From NCBI GenBank assembly GCA_963763575.1, contig CAVXPD010000009.1, positions 10,289 through 74,288 on the forward strand: a DNA stretch of 64,000 bases, given 5' to 3'. The translations under genes were made by a program, and so were the position numbers. Shown here one piece after another: positions 1-8,041 of the stretch (the first letter of the stretch is position 1; each line of letters opens with the position of its first letter). The notes beneath the pieces are model-generated. The model had not been told where the DNA came from, ran no database searches, and saw nothing but the letters and a program-made list of their open reading frames with translations. Source of the stretch: Bog-473 sp963763575 (lineage in GTDB: Bacteria > Actinomycetota > Acidimicrobiia > Acidimicrobiales > RAAP-2).

Positions 1-306
1 TGGTACGAGCGCTATGAAGCACGCACAGATTCCGATGGGGTCGAGGGGCGACTCGTCTCGATGCACCGATACACAGCGTCGTGGGAGTCGTGGGAGATGC
101 ACCCGTTAGGGGAAGAGTTGGTTGTGTGCACAGCGGGAACCATCACACTCCTCCAAGATATTAATGGACAAGTTCGGTCGGCCGTGCTCAATGAGAGCGA
201 GGCTGTGATCAATCCTCCGGGGGTTTGGCACACGGCCGACGTCGATGACGAGGCGGCTGTTCTCATCATCACGGCAGGTATCGGAACCAAGAATCGCCCC
301 CGTTGA
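1..306 (+). CDS. Cupin-domain protein, 5' end missing
   Basis: The reading frame is open from the first base of the window, so the gene begins outside it; the ATG at 61 is internal. The visible 101 residues form a small beta-barrel-like sequence with HPLGEELVVCTAGTITLL and a later PPGVWHTADV. The pattern matches the C-terminal half of a cupin, with candidate metal-binding residues in the HPLGEE and WHTAD segments. Such single-domain cupins act as sensors, isomerases or dioxygenases, and nothing here indicates a substrate. The next gene, a VOC protein, begins 115 bases downstream on the same strand. Family assignment is fairly secure; the function is unknown. Confidence 0.65.
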   Translation, partial: WYERYEARTDSDGVEGRLVSMHRYTASWESWEMHPLGEELVVCTAGTITLLQDINGQVRSAVLNESEAVINPPGVWHTADVDDEAAVLIITAGIGTKNRPR

Positions 307-421
307 AGGTCAGGCTAAATCTCCCCGTACGCCAATCGGCTTGGGGTGCCACCATGCGGGACCTATCTCACTAGCCGGGCATTCGGCTCGTTCGCCTCTC
401 TGGCCGTCGTACTGTGACGAG

Positions 422-817
422 ATGAGCAACGGACCACTCATTCGCAAGATCGATTGCCTTGCACTTCACGTGACTGACCTGGATGCAGCTCTTGCGTTCT
501 ACAACTCGCTTGGTCACGAAGTTGTTTGGAGGACCCCCACGGCCGCTGGGCTTCGACTTCCTGAGACAGATGGGGAGCTTGTTCTCCAAACTGAGCGTCC
601 CGGACCGGAAACCGACCTTACCGTTGAGGAGGTAGGGACGGCGATAGAGCGATTCATAGCTGCGGGCGGCAGGGTCATTGTGGAGCCGTTTGACATCCCG
701 ATCGGACGGTGCGCCGTGGTTGTGGACCCTTGGGAAAATCAGCTCGTCCTTCTCGACAACAGCAAGGGTCATCTCGTCACTGATCAGTCCGGGAATATCA
801 TCGGCCTGGACTCGTAG
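422..817 (+). CDS. VOC (glyoxalase/bleomycin-resistance fold) protein
   Basis: The 131-residue product starts at the ATG opening MSNGPLIRKID; the upstream extension of the frame has no family character. It shows the beta-alpha-beta-beta-beta layout of the vicinal oxygen chelate fold: a first strand with a candidate metal ligand (ALHVTDLDAALAFYNSLG, His16) and a last strand ending ENQLVLLD, where the Glu is the usual ligand. The length equals one VOC module pair, so it probably works as a dimer. Members are lyases, dioxygenases or drug-binding proteins, and the substrate cannot be read from sequence. A second, unrelated VOC gene lies at 13196-13618. Confidence 0.8.
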   Translation: MSNGPLIRKIDCLALHVTDLDAALAFYNSLGHEVVWRTPTAAGLRLPETDGELVLQTERPGPETDLTVEEVGTAIERFIAAGGRVIVEPFDIPIGRCAVVVDPWENQLVLLDNSKGHLVTDQSGNIIGLDS

Positions 818-903
818 TACGCCCAAAACGCGGGCTGGGGGTGCCACCCTGCAGGCACATCGGGGATACCCGAACAATAGTCATCGGTGATCAACTGACT
901 GCC

Positions 904-1323
904 CTAGTGAACTGCTCCCACGGCATCGAGTAGGCGATGCGCGGCTCGAGCACCACGACCCCAGTCAGTAATCGCAAACGACTCTCCAGTAGAGATGGTG
1001 AGCGAGGTAGATGATGGAGATTCTGATTTGAGATTCACCTTCAACTCTGACCCCCAGGAGAACGCCGAGACACCTTTTTTGAAGACCAGCAGGACTGGAG
1101 GATTGCTATCGCCTTCGGAGAGCAGGTAGCCGTGTTGGGCTGCCGTCTTACGAGTCGCCGCTGCGGCATCATCTAGAGATTGGGCGAGAGTTCCATGCAC
1201 GGTGGCCACAGCGAATGGTATCCCGCACGCTCCGACGTATCCCGACCTCCGGCTCGGGGTGTCACTATCCGAATCCCGGCACCATGGGGGCAGGCCGCCC
1301 TTGCACCGTGGACAGGCCATCAT
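904..1323 (-). CDS. Small unknown protein with Cys-rich N terminus
   Basis: The frame stays open further upstream, but only the last 139 residues, from the tandem ATG codons at 1323/1320, look like protein. They carry a CPRCK...WC segment that could be half of a zinc ribbon, then a compact mixed alpha/beta domain (SELKVNLKSESPSSTSLTIST) of unknown family. A shorter GTG start near 1200 (VHGTLAQSLDD) would remove the Cys region. The gene is divergent from the secreted protein at 1330, with only six bases between the proposed starts, so one of the two starts is probably wrong. I do not recognise the family. Confidence 0.5.
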   Translation of the reverse strand: MMACPRCKGGLPPWCRDSDSDTPSRRSGYVGACGIPFAVATVHGTLAQSLDDAAAATRKTAAQHGYLLSEGDSNPPVLLVFKKGVSAFSWGSELKVNLKSESPSSTSLTISTGESFAITDWGRGARAAHRLLDAVGAVH

Positions 1324-1329
1324 GGGCGT

Positions 1330-1914
1330 GTGCCGGCGAGACTTGCCCGACGCCGTTGGTGGCTTGGCGGGGTTGCCTCCACGGTTCTCGTCCTCGTCTT
1401 TGGCCCCTGTGGCGTCTCGGATGCCAGTGGTTCTTCCACTGTCGTCGGCACTCCGGCGCAGCCCCAGATCCTCACCTGTTACGAGGAGGCGACGCAGTTC
1501 ACCGGCGGCACTCTGCCCCGCGTCGGGCCCCACGACATCGGATTCGGCCCTGGGTATTTCCCGAAGGCGCGCCTCCTGGCGACCATGAATCCGCCCAACT
1601 CGGGTCGAGACGCTCAACTCACTGGGTACAAGCTCCCTCCGGTCGTCTATCCGGGCGCCACAGTGACCATGACGATCTCGCGTCGTGCACGGTCCTACGT
1701 GGTGCAACAGAACCCATGGTCGCCACGCCAAGGGAGCGTGTCGGTCACGTACCGGGCCTGTTTGCACAAGCGTGGGTTCTTTCCGCAGAGCTTCCGGTTC
1801 ACAGATGGTCGAAAACGGGGCTGCGTTCCGCTCGACGTGCGGATCGGTGGGCAGCGAAAGACGAGCCACATCGTTCTATCGCTCTTCGCTGGACCGTGCG
1901 GAACTTCGTCCTGA
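1330..1914 (+). CDS. Predicted secreted protein of unknown function
   Basis: Starting at a GTG, the 194-residue product opens with an arginine-rich stretch (RLARRRWW) and a hydrophobic helix (GGVASTVLVLVFG), which looks like a Sec signal peptide. The Cys after the hydrophobic core is preceded by Pro, so it is not a standard lipobox. The mature part is beta-rich, with four later cysteines (LTCYEEATQF, YRACLHKRG, KRGCVPLDV, FAGPCGTSS) that could form two disulfides. It resembles small extracytoplasmic domains of actinobacteria, but I cannot name the family. The frame extends upstream to 1180 without domain-like sequence. Confidence 0.6.
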   Translation: MPARLARRRWWLGGVASTVLVLVFGPCGVSDASGSSTVVGTPAQPQILTCYEEATQFTGGTLPRVGPHDIGFGPGYFPKARLLATMNPPNSGRDAQLTGYKLPPVVYPGATVTMTISRRARSYVVQQNPWSPRQGSVSVTYRACLHKRGFFPQSFRFTDGRKRGCVPLDVRIGGQRKTSHIVLSLFAGPCGTSS

Positions 1915-2022
1915 TCCGCTCCTAGTGTGGGTGGGTAGCCCCGTTCGCCGAGCCGGAGACATTCGCAGAGCGTGGTCTATGGGGATTTGAAAAGGGCCGC
2001 TCACCACTGGTACTTCTCTGGC

Positions 2023-3345
2023 TCAGATCGATGAGAATACCTGCCAGTCCGACGGGACACCCTTCAGCGCCTGCATGCCGCGGTCGTCGAATTGAAGCTC
2101 CGAGCCTTCGACTAGGTCATGCACGGTGCGCGACACGAGAACTTCCTCCGGCCCGGCCAATCCAGCGATGCGTGCACCGATATGGACGCCAATACCTGCA
2201 ATGTCGTCCCCTCGTCGCTCGATCTCCCCGGTGTGAAGTCCTGAGCGAATCGCGATGCCTTCTCTACCGAGACTGTCGCGCAGCGCGCGTGCACATTGGA
2301 CTGCACGAGTGGGACTGTCAAAGGTCGCGAGGGTGCCGTCACCTGTGTGCTTCACGATACGACCCCCAAACCTCGCTACGATCCGACGAGTCTCAGAATC
2401 GTGACGATCGAGGATGTCATGCCATAAGTGGTCACCGGTCTCAGTGGCCAATTGCGTCGACTCGACGATGTCCGTGAAGAGCACCGTGGCCAGTATCCGA
2501 TCGATGTCGCTATTTGCGGCCGGCGTACCGGTGAGAAATTCCTCCATCGCGTCGAGCGCAGGGGCCCACTCGCGGGCGTCCCACCCACAATGCATTTCGC
2601 CAGCAAGCTCGACGAACTGTGCGTTCCGGAGGGCGGTGGCCATCGCACGCCCACGGGCAATGCCCACGATCGGATCGTCAGCGCGGTGTATGACGAGCGC
2701 AGGCGTCGAAATCGCTGGCAGTATGGGCCGGGCGTCGATGGCCAGATTCGATCGCATGATCTCGACGACGAGACGTGGCGACGCACAAGCACGTTCATAT
2801 CGTCCCAATTGTTCGAGGATCGCCGGGGCGGGTGGCGCATGGACGAAGGCTCCCAGAAGCTGGCCCGTTCCCCAGTTGCGTTCGACATAGTCGAGAAATC
2901 GCGGCACGTCGAAATCGGCGCTTGCTGGGTCGTCCTCAGGGAGCAGGCAAGCGAAGGACCCGTAGAGTACGAGGCTCTGGACCCGCTCTGGAAACGATGC
3001 TGCGAAGAGTAGGGAGAGCGGGCCGCCCTCTGAGATGCCGACCAGATGCGCACGTTCCCATCCCGCGGCATCCATCACCACGCGGATGTCGTCGGCACGC
3101 TCGGAAAGGCTGCCAAAGCCAAGATCGCGGCCTGACAGGCCCGTGCCACGCTTGTCGAACGTCAACACCCGCCCGAGACGACCCAGCCGGCCGATGACGG
3201 CGTCGAAGACGGGCAGCTCTCGGGCCAGGTCGAGGTGCGAGATGAAGCCCGGCACGTAGACGATGTCGGTCGGGCCGCTCCCAGTCACCGTCCAGGCGAT
3301 ATCGACATCGCCCGCCTGCGTGTACCGAACCTCAGATTCGCCCAC
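2023..3345 (-). CDS. Alpha/beta-hydrolase fused to class III adenylate/guanylate cyclase
   Basis: The 440-residue product has two domains. Residues 1-265 are an alpha/beta-hydrolase with nucleophile elbow GISEGG (Ser105), an acid in HRADDPIVG and a histidine in GEMHCGW. Residues 275-440 are a class III nucleotide cyclase with metal-binding Asp in FTDIVEST, the second Asp in KHTGDG, and the conserved IRSGLHTGEIERR and GIGVHIGARIAG segments. The cytosolic enzyme probably makes cAMP or cGMP, with the hydrolase domain binding or cleaving a small ligand as the sensor; that coupling is inference. No membrane segment is visible. It stands alone, and the next gene starts 240 bases away on the other strand. 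Confidence 0.92.
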   Translation of the reverse strand: MGESEVRYTQAGDVDIAWTVTGSGPTDIVYVPGFISHLDLARELPVFDAVIGRLGRLGRVLTFDKRGTGLSGRDLGFGSLSERADDIRVVMDAAGWERAHLVGISEGGPLSLLFAASFPERVQSLVLYGSFACLLPEDDPASADFDVPRFLDYVERNWGTGQLLGAFVHAPPAPAILEQLGRYERACASPRLVVEIMRSNLAIDARPILPAISTPALVIHRADDPIVGIARGRAMATALRNAQFVELAGEMHCGWDAREWAPALDAMEEFLTGTPAANSDIDRILATVLFTDIVESTQLATETGDHLWHDILDRHDSETRRIVARFGGRIVKHTGDGTLATFDSPTRAVQCARALRDSLGREGIAIRSGLHTGEIERRGDDIAGIGVHIGARIAGLAGPEEVLVSRTVHDLVEGSELQFDDRGMQALKGVPSDWQVFSSI

Positions 3346-3585
3346 GCTCTCATTGTGCCCTGCGCACTGGGGCTACCGCGCCCGTCCGGACCGTCCTGCA
3401 CTAGGGATGGTCCTCCCGTGGCACTGCCCGTAGCCAACCAGAGAATCGTCAGACGTGAATGGTCACCTCGTCAACAATGGGTTCGGAGTCGAGGGTGCCC
3501 CCGAACGCCGGTCTGTGAGCCATATCGACGCCGGCTCAGGCCTCCCACATCCGGTGACAACAACGCTGAATCTAGGCTTCGCAAC

Positions 3586-4623
3586 GTGTCGGACCAGCGA
3601 CCATCAGAGAGCGACGGATGGGTGACACTTCTGGGTCTGATGAAGCTGGCCGAACCGTGGGCAGTGCGTGTCGCGGCCACTTTGCGGCTCGCCGATGAGG
3701 TCGGTGAAGAGGGCCGACCGATAGAGGATCTCGCCGCTGTAGTCGAGGCCGATTGCGGCGCGCTGGAGCGCCTCATGCGCTTCCTCGTGGCCAGAGGCGT
3801 ATTTGCCGAGCCGTCGCCTCACCTGTTCGCGAACAGCTCTGCTTCCCGACTGCTTCAAGACGATCATCCTTCTCGGTTGCGGCGCTGGCTCGATCTCGAG
3901 GGGGCGGCCGGAGCCATGGACCGCGCCTATGGCGGCTTGCTTGAGACCGTTCGTACTGGACAGCCTGCTTATCCCAGTATCCACGGTCGCGGCTTTTGGG
4001 AGGACCTGGCTTCCGATGCCGGACTCGCCGCCTCGTTCGCGTCACTGATGGAGGCGCACTCCTCCCAGCTGGCCGAGGAAGTGGTCAGAGGCTATGCCTG
4101 GAACAACGCAGACCTAGTCGTCGATGTTGGTGGAGGCAGCGGAACACTCCTGGCAGAAGTTCTGCGCGCCCACCCCCATGTGCGAGGGCTTCTCATTGAT
4201 CTGGTGGCTGAGACCCCGGAAGCAGCCAGGATATTAGAAACGGCCGGCGTTGCCGACCGCTGTCAGCGACTCGCCCGAGACTTCTTCGGTCCGCTGCCTA
4301 CCGGTGGTGACGTCTACATTCTTCGGAACATCATTCACGACTGGGGCGACGACGAAGCCGTTGTCGTGATGCGACGCTGCGGCGAGGCGGCCGGCGAAGC
4401 AGGCAAGGTGCTCATCGTCGAACGCGTACTGACGACCGACGGCGACCTACAAGAGCTGACTGGGATGGACTTGCGTATGCTTACGTTGTTCGCAAGCAAG
4501 GAACGCTCGCTGGACGAGTTCAATACACTTGCGGCAACAGCGGGCCTGGCCCTGGACAACGCCAGACCGACAGCTTCGACCTACTGGCTGCTCGAATACC
4601 ACACCGCGCCGACGAACCGGTAG
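3586..4623 (+). CDS. SAM-dependent O-methyltransferase (Methyltransf_2 family)
   Basis: A GTG start at MSDQRPSESD gives 345 residues, the usual length; the longer upstream frame overlaps the neighbouring gene and looks non-coding. An N-terminal winged-helix dimerisation domain (about 10-100) is followed by a Rossmann SAM domain with DVGGGSG at 180-186 and a catalytic NIIHDWGDD segment whose His is the usual general base. Relatives methylate hydroxyls on polyketides, phenazines, carotenoids or quinones. No biosynthetic cluster surrounds it, so the acceptor is unknown. Confidence 0.9.
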   Translation: MSDQRPSESDGWVTLLGLMKLAEPWAVRVAATLRLADEVGEEGRPIEDLAAVVEADCGALERLMRFLVARGVFAEPSPHLFANSSASRLLQDDHPSRLRRWLDLEGAAGAMDRAYGGLLETVRTGQPAYPSIHGRGFWEDLASDAGLAASFASLMEAHSSQLAEEVVRGYAWNNADLVVDVGGGSGTLLAEVLRAHPHVRGLLIDLVAETPEAARILETAGVADRCQRLARDFFGPLPTGGDVYILRNIIHDWGDDEAVVVMRRCGEAAGEAGKVLIVERVLTTDGDLQELTGMDLRMLTLFASKERSLDEFNTLAATAGLALDNARPTASTYWLLEYHTAPTNR

Positions 4624-4811
4624 CTACCGATCGGACCTGGGTGCAACGTGGTGCTGAGCCCTAGCCCAGAACGCCGTTCATCAGTTTGGGGACGCTCTCG
4701 ACTACCAGGCCTTGCGATCCGTATCCGCCAGGTGTGCTTCGCCGAGCTCATCCACGACGACTTTCCATTTCGCGACGACCCCGGATCGATCCGATCCCTC
4801 TGAGGACGGTG

Positions 4812-5624
4812 CTACGCCGAGGGCTCCAGGAGCGCCGCCCGTAGGCTCTCGACCACCGAGGACTGCGTCCCCAGCCCGGTGACGTAGGCCGGCACCGACC
4901 CGTACTCCGCCCGCAAGTAGTCGAGCAGCTGCTCCATCTGCTCCGGCGCGGCCGAGAACACCTCGGGGATCCCCTCGATCGCCTCTCGCCCCTCCGGGTA
5001 CTTCACCAGCAGCTTGGCCCGCAGCCGCGTCATGGCCTCGCCGCTGAGCGCGTAGTCCGCCACGACCGTCGGCTCGTCGACGCCGAGCAGCGACAGCACC
5101 AGAGCCGACAACACGCCCGTACGGTCCTTCCCCGCCGTGCAGTGGAACACGGCCGGCAGGGCACCCGGGCCGGCGAGGATCTCGAGCACCGAGCGGATCG
5201 GCTGGCCGGCACCGCTCAGCATCTCCTGGTACTGCGAGCCCAGCAGCCCGGGCCGGCGGTTGAACTCGTCGGGGTCGGGCAGCTTCTCGATGATGGGGAA
5301 GTGGTGGAAGGTCACCGGGTGCGCGTCCACGTCGAAGCGCCCGCGTTCGAGCTCCTCCCCGGAGCGCAGGTCGATGACGGTGCGAATGCCCAGCGCGCGC
5401 ATCACCTCGAAGTCGGCCGGCGTCAGGTCGCCGAGTCCGTCGGCCCGGAACAGCAGCCGCCAACGCGTCTGCAGGCCGTCGCCGGCCGGATACCCGCCGA
5501 GGTCCCGGAAGTTGACCGCCCCGTCCAGGGGGATGAGCCGCCCGACCCCCTCGACCCCCTCGACCCCCTCGACCCCCTCGACCGCCCCCTCCACGGCGCC
5601 GCTCACGAGACCGGCATGTCCCAC
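4812..5624 (-). CDS. Tyrosine/serine protein phosphatase (MptpB-like, Y_phosphatase3)
   Basis: The 270-residue product carries the phosphatase P-loop HCTAGKDRTG at 161-170 (Cys162, Arg168), preceded by NFRDLGGY and IDLRSGEELERG, the signature order of the MptpB/SiwC-type family. These enzymes dephosphorylate phosphotyrosine, phosphoserine or phosphoinositides. The N-terminal 30 residues contain a VEG tandem repeat made by a 9-base repeat, unlike the rest of the protein. The start codon lies 22 bases inside the end of pspAB, so it may be co-transcribed with the Psp operon. No start codon follows the repeat, so the repeat is probably translated. Confidence 0.9.
   Translation of the reverse strand: MGHAGLVSGAVEGAVEGVEGVEGVEGVGRLIPLDGAVNFRDLGGYPAGDGLQTRWRLLFRADGLGDLTPADFEVMRALGIRTVIDLRSGEELERGRFDVDAHPVTFHHFPIIEKLPDPDEFNRRPGLLGSQYQEMLSGAGQPIRSVLEILAGPGALPAVFHCTAGKDRTGVLSALVLSLLGVDEPTVVADYALSGEAMTRLRAKLLVKYPEGREAIEGIPEVFSAAPEQMEQLLDYLRAEYGSVPAYVTGLGTQSSVVESLRAALLEPSA
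5543..5583. repeat. 9-base tandem repeat (4.5 copies) inside the phosphatase gene
   Basis: Four perfect copies of CGACCCCCT plus a partial fifth lie in frame near the 5' end of the phosphatase gene, giving the peptide (VEG)n on the minus strand. A unit of nine bases keeps the reading frame when copies are gained or lost, so length variation between strains would alter only a flexible N-terminal tail. Confidence 0.95.
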
Positions 5625-6175
5625 ATCGGGAACCAGCGCGACAGGTCCGGCTCCACCGGCAGGTCGGCTCCCACCATGGTGCGGACGCGCAGCTCCAGCT
5701 CCGTGTCGCGGCGCTCCTTCGAGGCGTCGACCGGTGCGAAGGGGTAGAAGGTGCCTCGCTTGAACAGGTACACGAGGCGGAAGGGCCGGGCGTCGTCAGG
5801 CGCGTCGGTTCCCGGCACGAAGCCGAACACCGAGGCGAGCAGCTGGGGGCCCCAGCCGTTGTCCTGCAGCGTCGAGTTGGCCATGTGGATCTTGGTGACC
5901 AGCTCGTCGAGGTCGGGATCGTCGAGGAGGAGCCAGCCGTAGTCGAAGGAGTCGGTGGCGTGGCTGAACCCCTCGCCCACCAGCTCGGAGATCTCCTTCT
6001 GGGCGTCCGCGGCGCCCTGGCCCGGAGGCGGCTTCCAGCACACGCCCGCGTGCCCCGACGACACCAGGCCGCCGGCGCTCTGCAGGGTCAGTGCCGCCGT
6101 CGGGAGCGAGAACAGCGCGTCGAGATTCGCTCGGACCGGCTTGGACCGGCCGAGGATGGTGTCGAAGAGGCCCAC
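5603..6175 (-). CDS. pspAB: PspA-associated protein PspAB
   Basis: The 190-residue protein begins MGLFDTILGRSKPV and continues with the LFSLPTAALTLQ...GLVSSGHAGVCWKP segment and the C-terminal RWFPMWDMPVS that I associate with the actinobacterial PspAB family. Its role is not established biochemically; it is regularly encoded with PspA and an HtpX-type protease in the phage-shock/envelope-stress response. Here it is third in the order pspA, htpX, pspAB on the minus strand, 55 bases after htpX. No membrane helix is visible, so it should be cytosolic or peripheral. Confidence 0.85.
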   Translation of the reverse strand: MGLFDTILGRSKPVRANLDALFSLPTAALTLQSAGGLVSSGHAGVCWKPPPGQGAADAQKEISELVGEGFSHATDSFDYGWLLLDDPDLDELVTKIHMANSTLQDNGWGPQLLASVFGFVPGTDAPDDARPFRLVYLFKRGTFYPFAPVDASKERRDTELELRVRTMVGADLPVEPDLSRWFPMWDMPVS

Positions 6176-6230
6176 GGCGGCGAGGGTAGCGCCTGCCGGC
6201 GCCCGGTCGATCCGGACCCGACCCGGGACT

Positions 6231-7178
6231 TCAGCTGGCCTGGCCGAGCTGCTGCTCGATCATCTGCAGCTGGGCCAGCCGCTTCTCGAGCGACGGGTGC
6301 GTCTGGAAGAGCTGGCCGAAGCTGAAGCCGCCGCCCCCGCCCTGGGTGGCGCCGCGGGCGACGGCCGGCGTGAAGAAGAAGGCGTTGAACGGCTCCGCCG
6401 AGCGCAGGTCCTTGGTCGGGATGCGTCCCATCTCGCCCGTGATCTTCACCAGTGCCGAGGCCAGCAGCGACGGCCGCCCGATCAAGAGCGCGCCGGCGCG
6501 GTCGGCCGCCAGCTCGCGGTAGCGGGACAGCGCCATGGTCAGCAGGAAGCTCACGAAGTACACGACCACCGACACCAGCAACACGATCATCTCGACCAGC
6601 GCCGCCTGGCCCTGCGAGTTGTTGCCGCCGCCGCGGCCGCCGCCGAAGATCTCCGAATAGAACATGACCCGGGTCAGCAGGCCGGCGATCACGCCGAGGC
6701 CGCTGGCGATCGTCATGACCGCGACGTCGCGGTGGGCGACGTGCGAGATCTCGTGCGACAGCACGGCCTCGACCTCGGGCTCGTCCAGGCGCCGCAGCAG
6801 GCCACTCGTCACGCAGACGACGGACGACTTCGGGCTCCGGCCCGTGGCGAACGCATTCGGGATGTCCGTGGCGGCGATGGCCACCTTGGGCTTGGGCATG
6901 TCGGCCAGCGCGCACAGGCGGTCGACCACGCCGTGCAGCTCGGGAGCCTGCTCGGGCGTCACCTCCTTGGCGTGCATGGCGTACATGGCGATCTTGGCGC
7001 TGAACCAGTACTGGCAGAACAGCAGCACGGCGGCGATCACCAGGACGAGGGCGAACGACAGGCCGATCGCGATCAGGATGCCGATCACGGCGCCGTAGAG
7101 AACGACGAGGAAGAACCCCGTCATGAGCATGCGATAGGTCAAGCCCCGGTCGGGCTTGATGTTGCGTGAGATTGCCAT
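6231..7178 (-). CDS. htpX: Membrane zinc metalloprotease HtpX (M48B)
   Basis: The 315-residue protein has two N-terminal membrane helices (about 17-38 and 43-60), the zinc-binding HEISH motif at 142-146, the third ligand Glu222 in RYRELAADRAG, and two further hydrophobic segments between them. It degrades damaged membrane proteins with its active site in the cytosol. The ATG overlaps the pspA stop by one base (TGATG), suggesting translational coupling. The long overlapping frame upstream is a shadow of pspA. A glycine-rich loop (EIFGGGRGGGNNS) precedes the third hydrophobic segment. Confidence 0.95.
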   Translation of the reverse strand: MAISRNIKPDRGLTYRMLMTGFFLVVLYGAVIGILIAIGLSFALVLVIAAVLLFCQYWFSAKIAMYAMHAKEVTPEQAPELHGVVDRLCALADMPKPKVAIAATDIPNAFATGRSPKSSVVCVTSGLLRRLDEPEVEAVLSHEISHVAHRDVAVMTIASGLGVIAGLLTRVMFYSEIFGGGRGGGNNSQGQAALVEMIVLLVSVVVYFVSFLLTMALSRYRELAADRAGALLIGRPSLLASALVKITGEMGRIPTKDLRSAEPFNAFFFTPAVARGATQGGGGGFSFGQLFQTHPSLEKRLAQLQMIEQQLGQAS

Positions 7179-7954
7179 CAGGCGCTCTCTCCTCCATTCC
7201 CCGCCTGTTGGTCGGCCGCCGGGAGCTGCGCGGCGTCGGGGGAACCCCCGGCCGCGGGCCCGAGCTCGGCCTTCAACGCGGCGAGTTCGTTGTCGACTTG
7301 TGATGTGGACGACACCCGGTCCAGCTGCTTCTGGATGTCGTCCACCGGTGTGGTCAGGTCGTTGAGCGCGCCCGAAGCGAGCAGCTCGTCGATGGCGCCG
7401 GCCCGGGCCTGCATCCCGGCGATCTTGTCCTGGGCCCGCTGCATGGTGGCGCCGGCGGAGCCGATGGAGTCCGAGATCCCCGACACCGCCTCGCCGACCT
7501 TGGTCTGGGCCTCGGCGGCGGTGTACGAGGCCTTCATCGTCTCCTTCTGGGTGCGGAACCGCTCGACGCGCACCTGGAGCTCCTGCGAGGTCTGGACGAG
7601 CTTCTGCTCCTGATCGGTGATCTGGTCGTGCTGGGTCTTGAGGTCGCCCAGCTGCTCGCCCAGGGCGGCCCGGCGCGACAGGGCCTCGCGGGCGAGATCC
7701 TCGTTGCCCTGCTGCAGCGCCGCCTTGGCCTGTCCCTGCAGCTTGTCGGCCTGCTTCTGCAACCCCTGGGCCTGCAGCTCGATCCGCTTGCGGGCCGTGG
7801 CCACGTCCGCCACGCCCCGGCGGACCTTGGTCAGCTGCTCGACCTGGCGCTCGTAGGAGAGGTCGAGGGTGTCCCGCGGGTCCTCCATCTTGTCCAGGGC
7901 CTTGTTCGCCTTGGAGCGGAAGATGTCCGTGATCCTTCGCCACGTGCCTGCCAT
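7178..7954 (-). CDS. pspA: Phage-shock protein A (PspA/Vipp1/IM30 family)
   Basis: The 258-residue protein starts MAGTWRRITDIFRSKANKALDKMEDP, the amphipathic membrane-binding helix of the family, and then runs as long coiled coil (about 25-220) rich in Lys, Glu, Gln and Ala. A low-complexity Gly/Ala/Pro tail ends the protein. ESCRT-III-like PspA polymers protect the inner membrane under envelope stress. It is the first gene of the pspA-htpX-pspAB unit and is divergent from mca, with 87 bases between the starts. The upstream extension of the frame is a shadow of mca. Confidence 0.93.
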   Translation of the reverse strand: MAGTWRRITDIFRSKANKALDKMEDPRDTLDLSYERQVEQLTKVRRGVADVATARKRIELQAQGLQKQADKLQGQAKAALQQGNEDLAREALSRRAALGEQLGDLKTQHDQITDQEQKLVQTSQELQVRVERFRTQKETMKASYTAAEAQTKVGEAVSGISDSIGSAGATMQRAQDKIAGMQARAGAIDELLASGALNDLTTPVDDIQKQLDRVSSTSQVDNELAALKAELGPAAGGSPDAAQLPAADQQAGNGGESA

Positions 7955-8041
7955 ATCAATGGAGTGTACGGCCCAGAGCGGCCGGCGTGGGCCCAGGCGG
8001 GCCCCGACGGCCCTGCGCAGGGCCCCCGCTAAGGTCGACCC

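Noticed and set aside
904..1869. Long minus-strand frame (321 residues)
   Set aside because: Only the part after 1323 looks like protein; the rest is Arg/Pro-rich shadow of the plus-strand secreted gene.
4702..5463. Minus-strand frame ending KWKVVVDELGEAHLADTDRKAW
   Set aside because: The tail looks slightly protein-like but has no start codon, and the rest is a shadow of the phosphatase.
6088..7197. Second minus-strand frame over htpX
   Set aside because: Arg/Gly/Pro-rich shadow of the protease gene.
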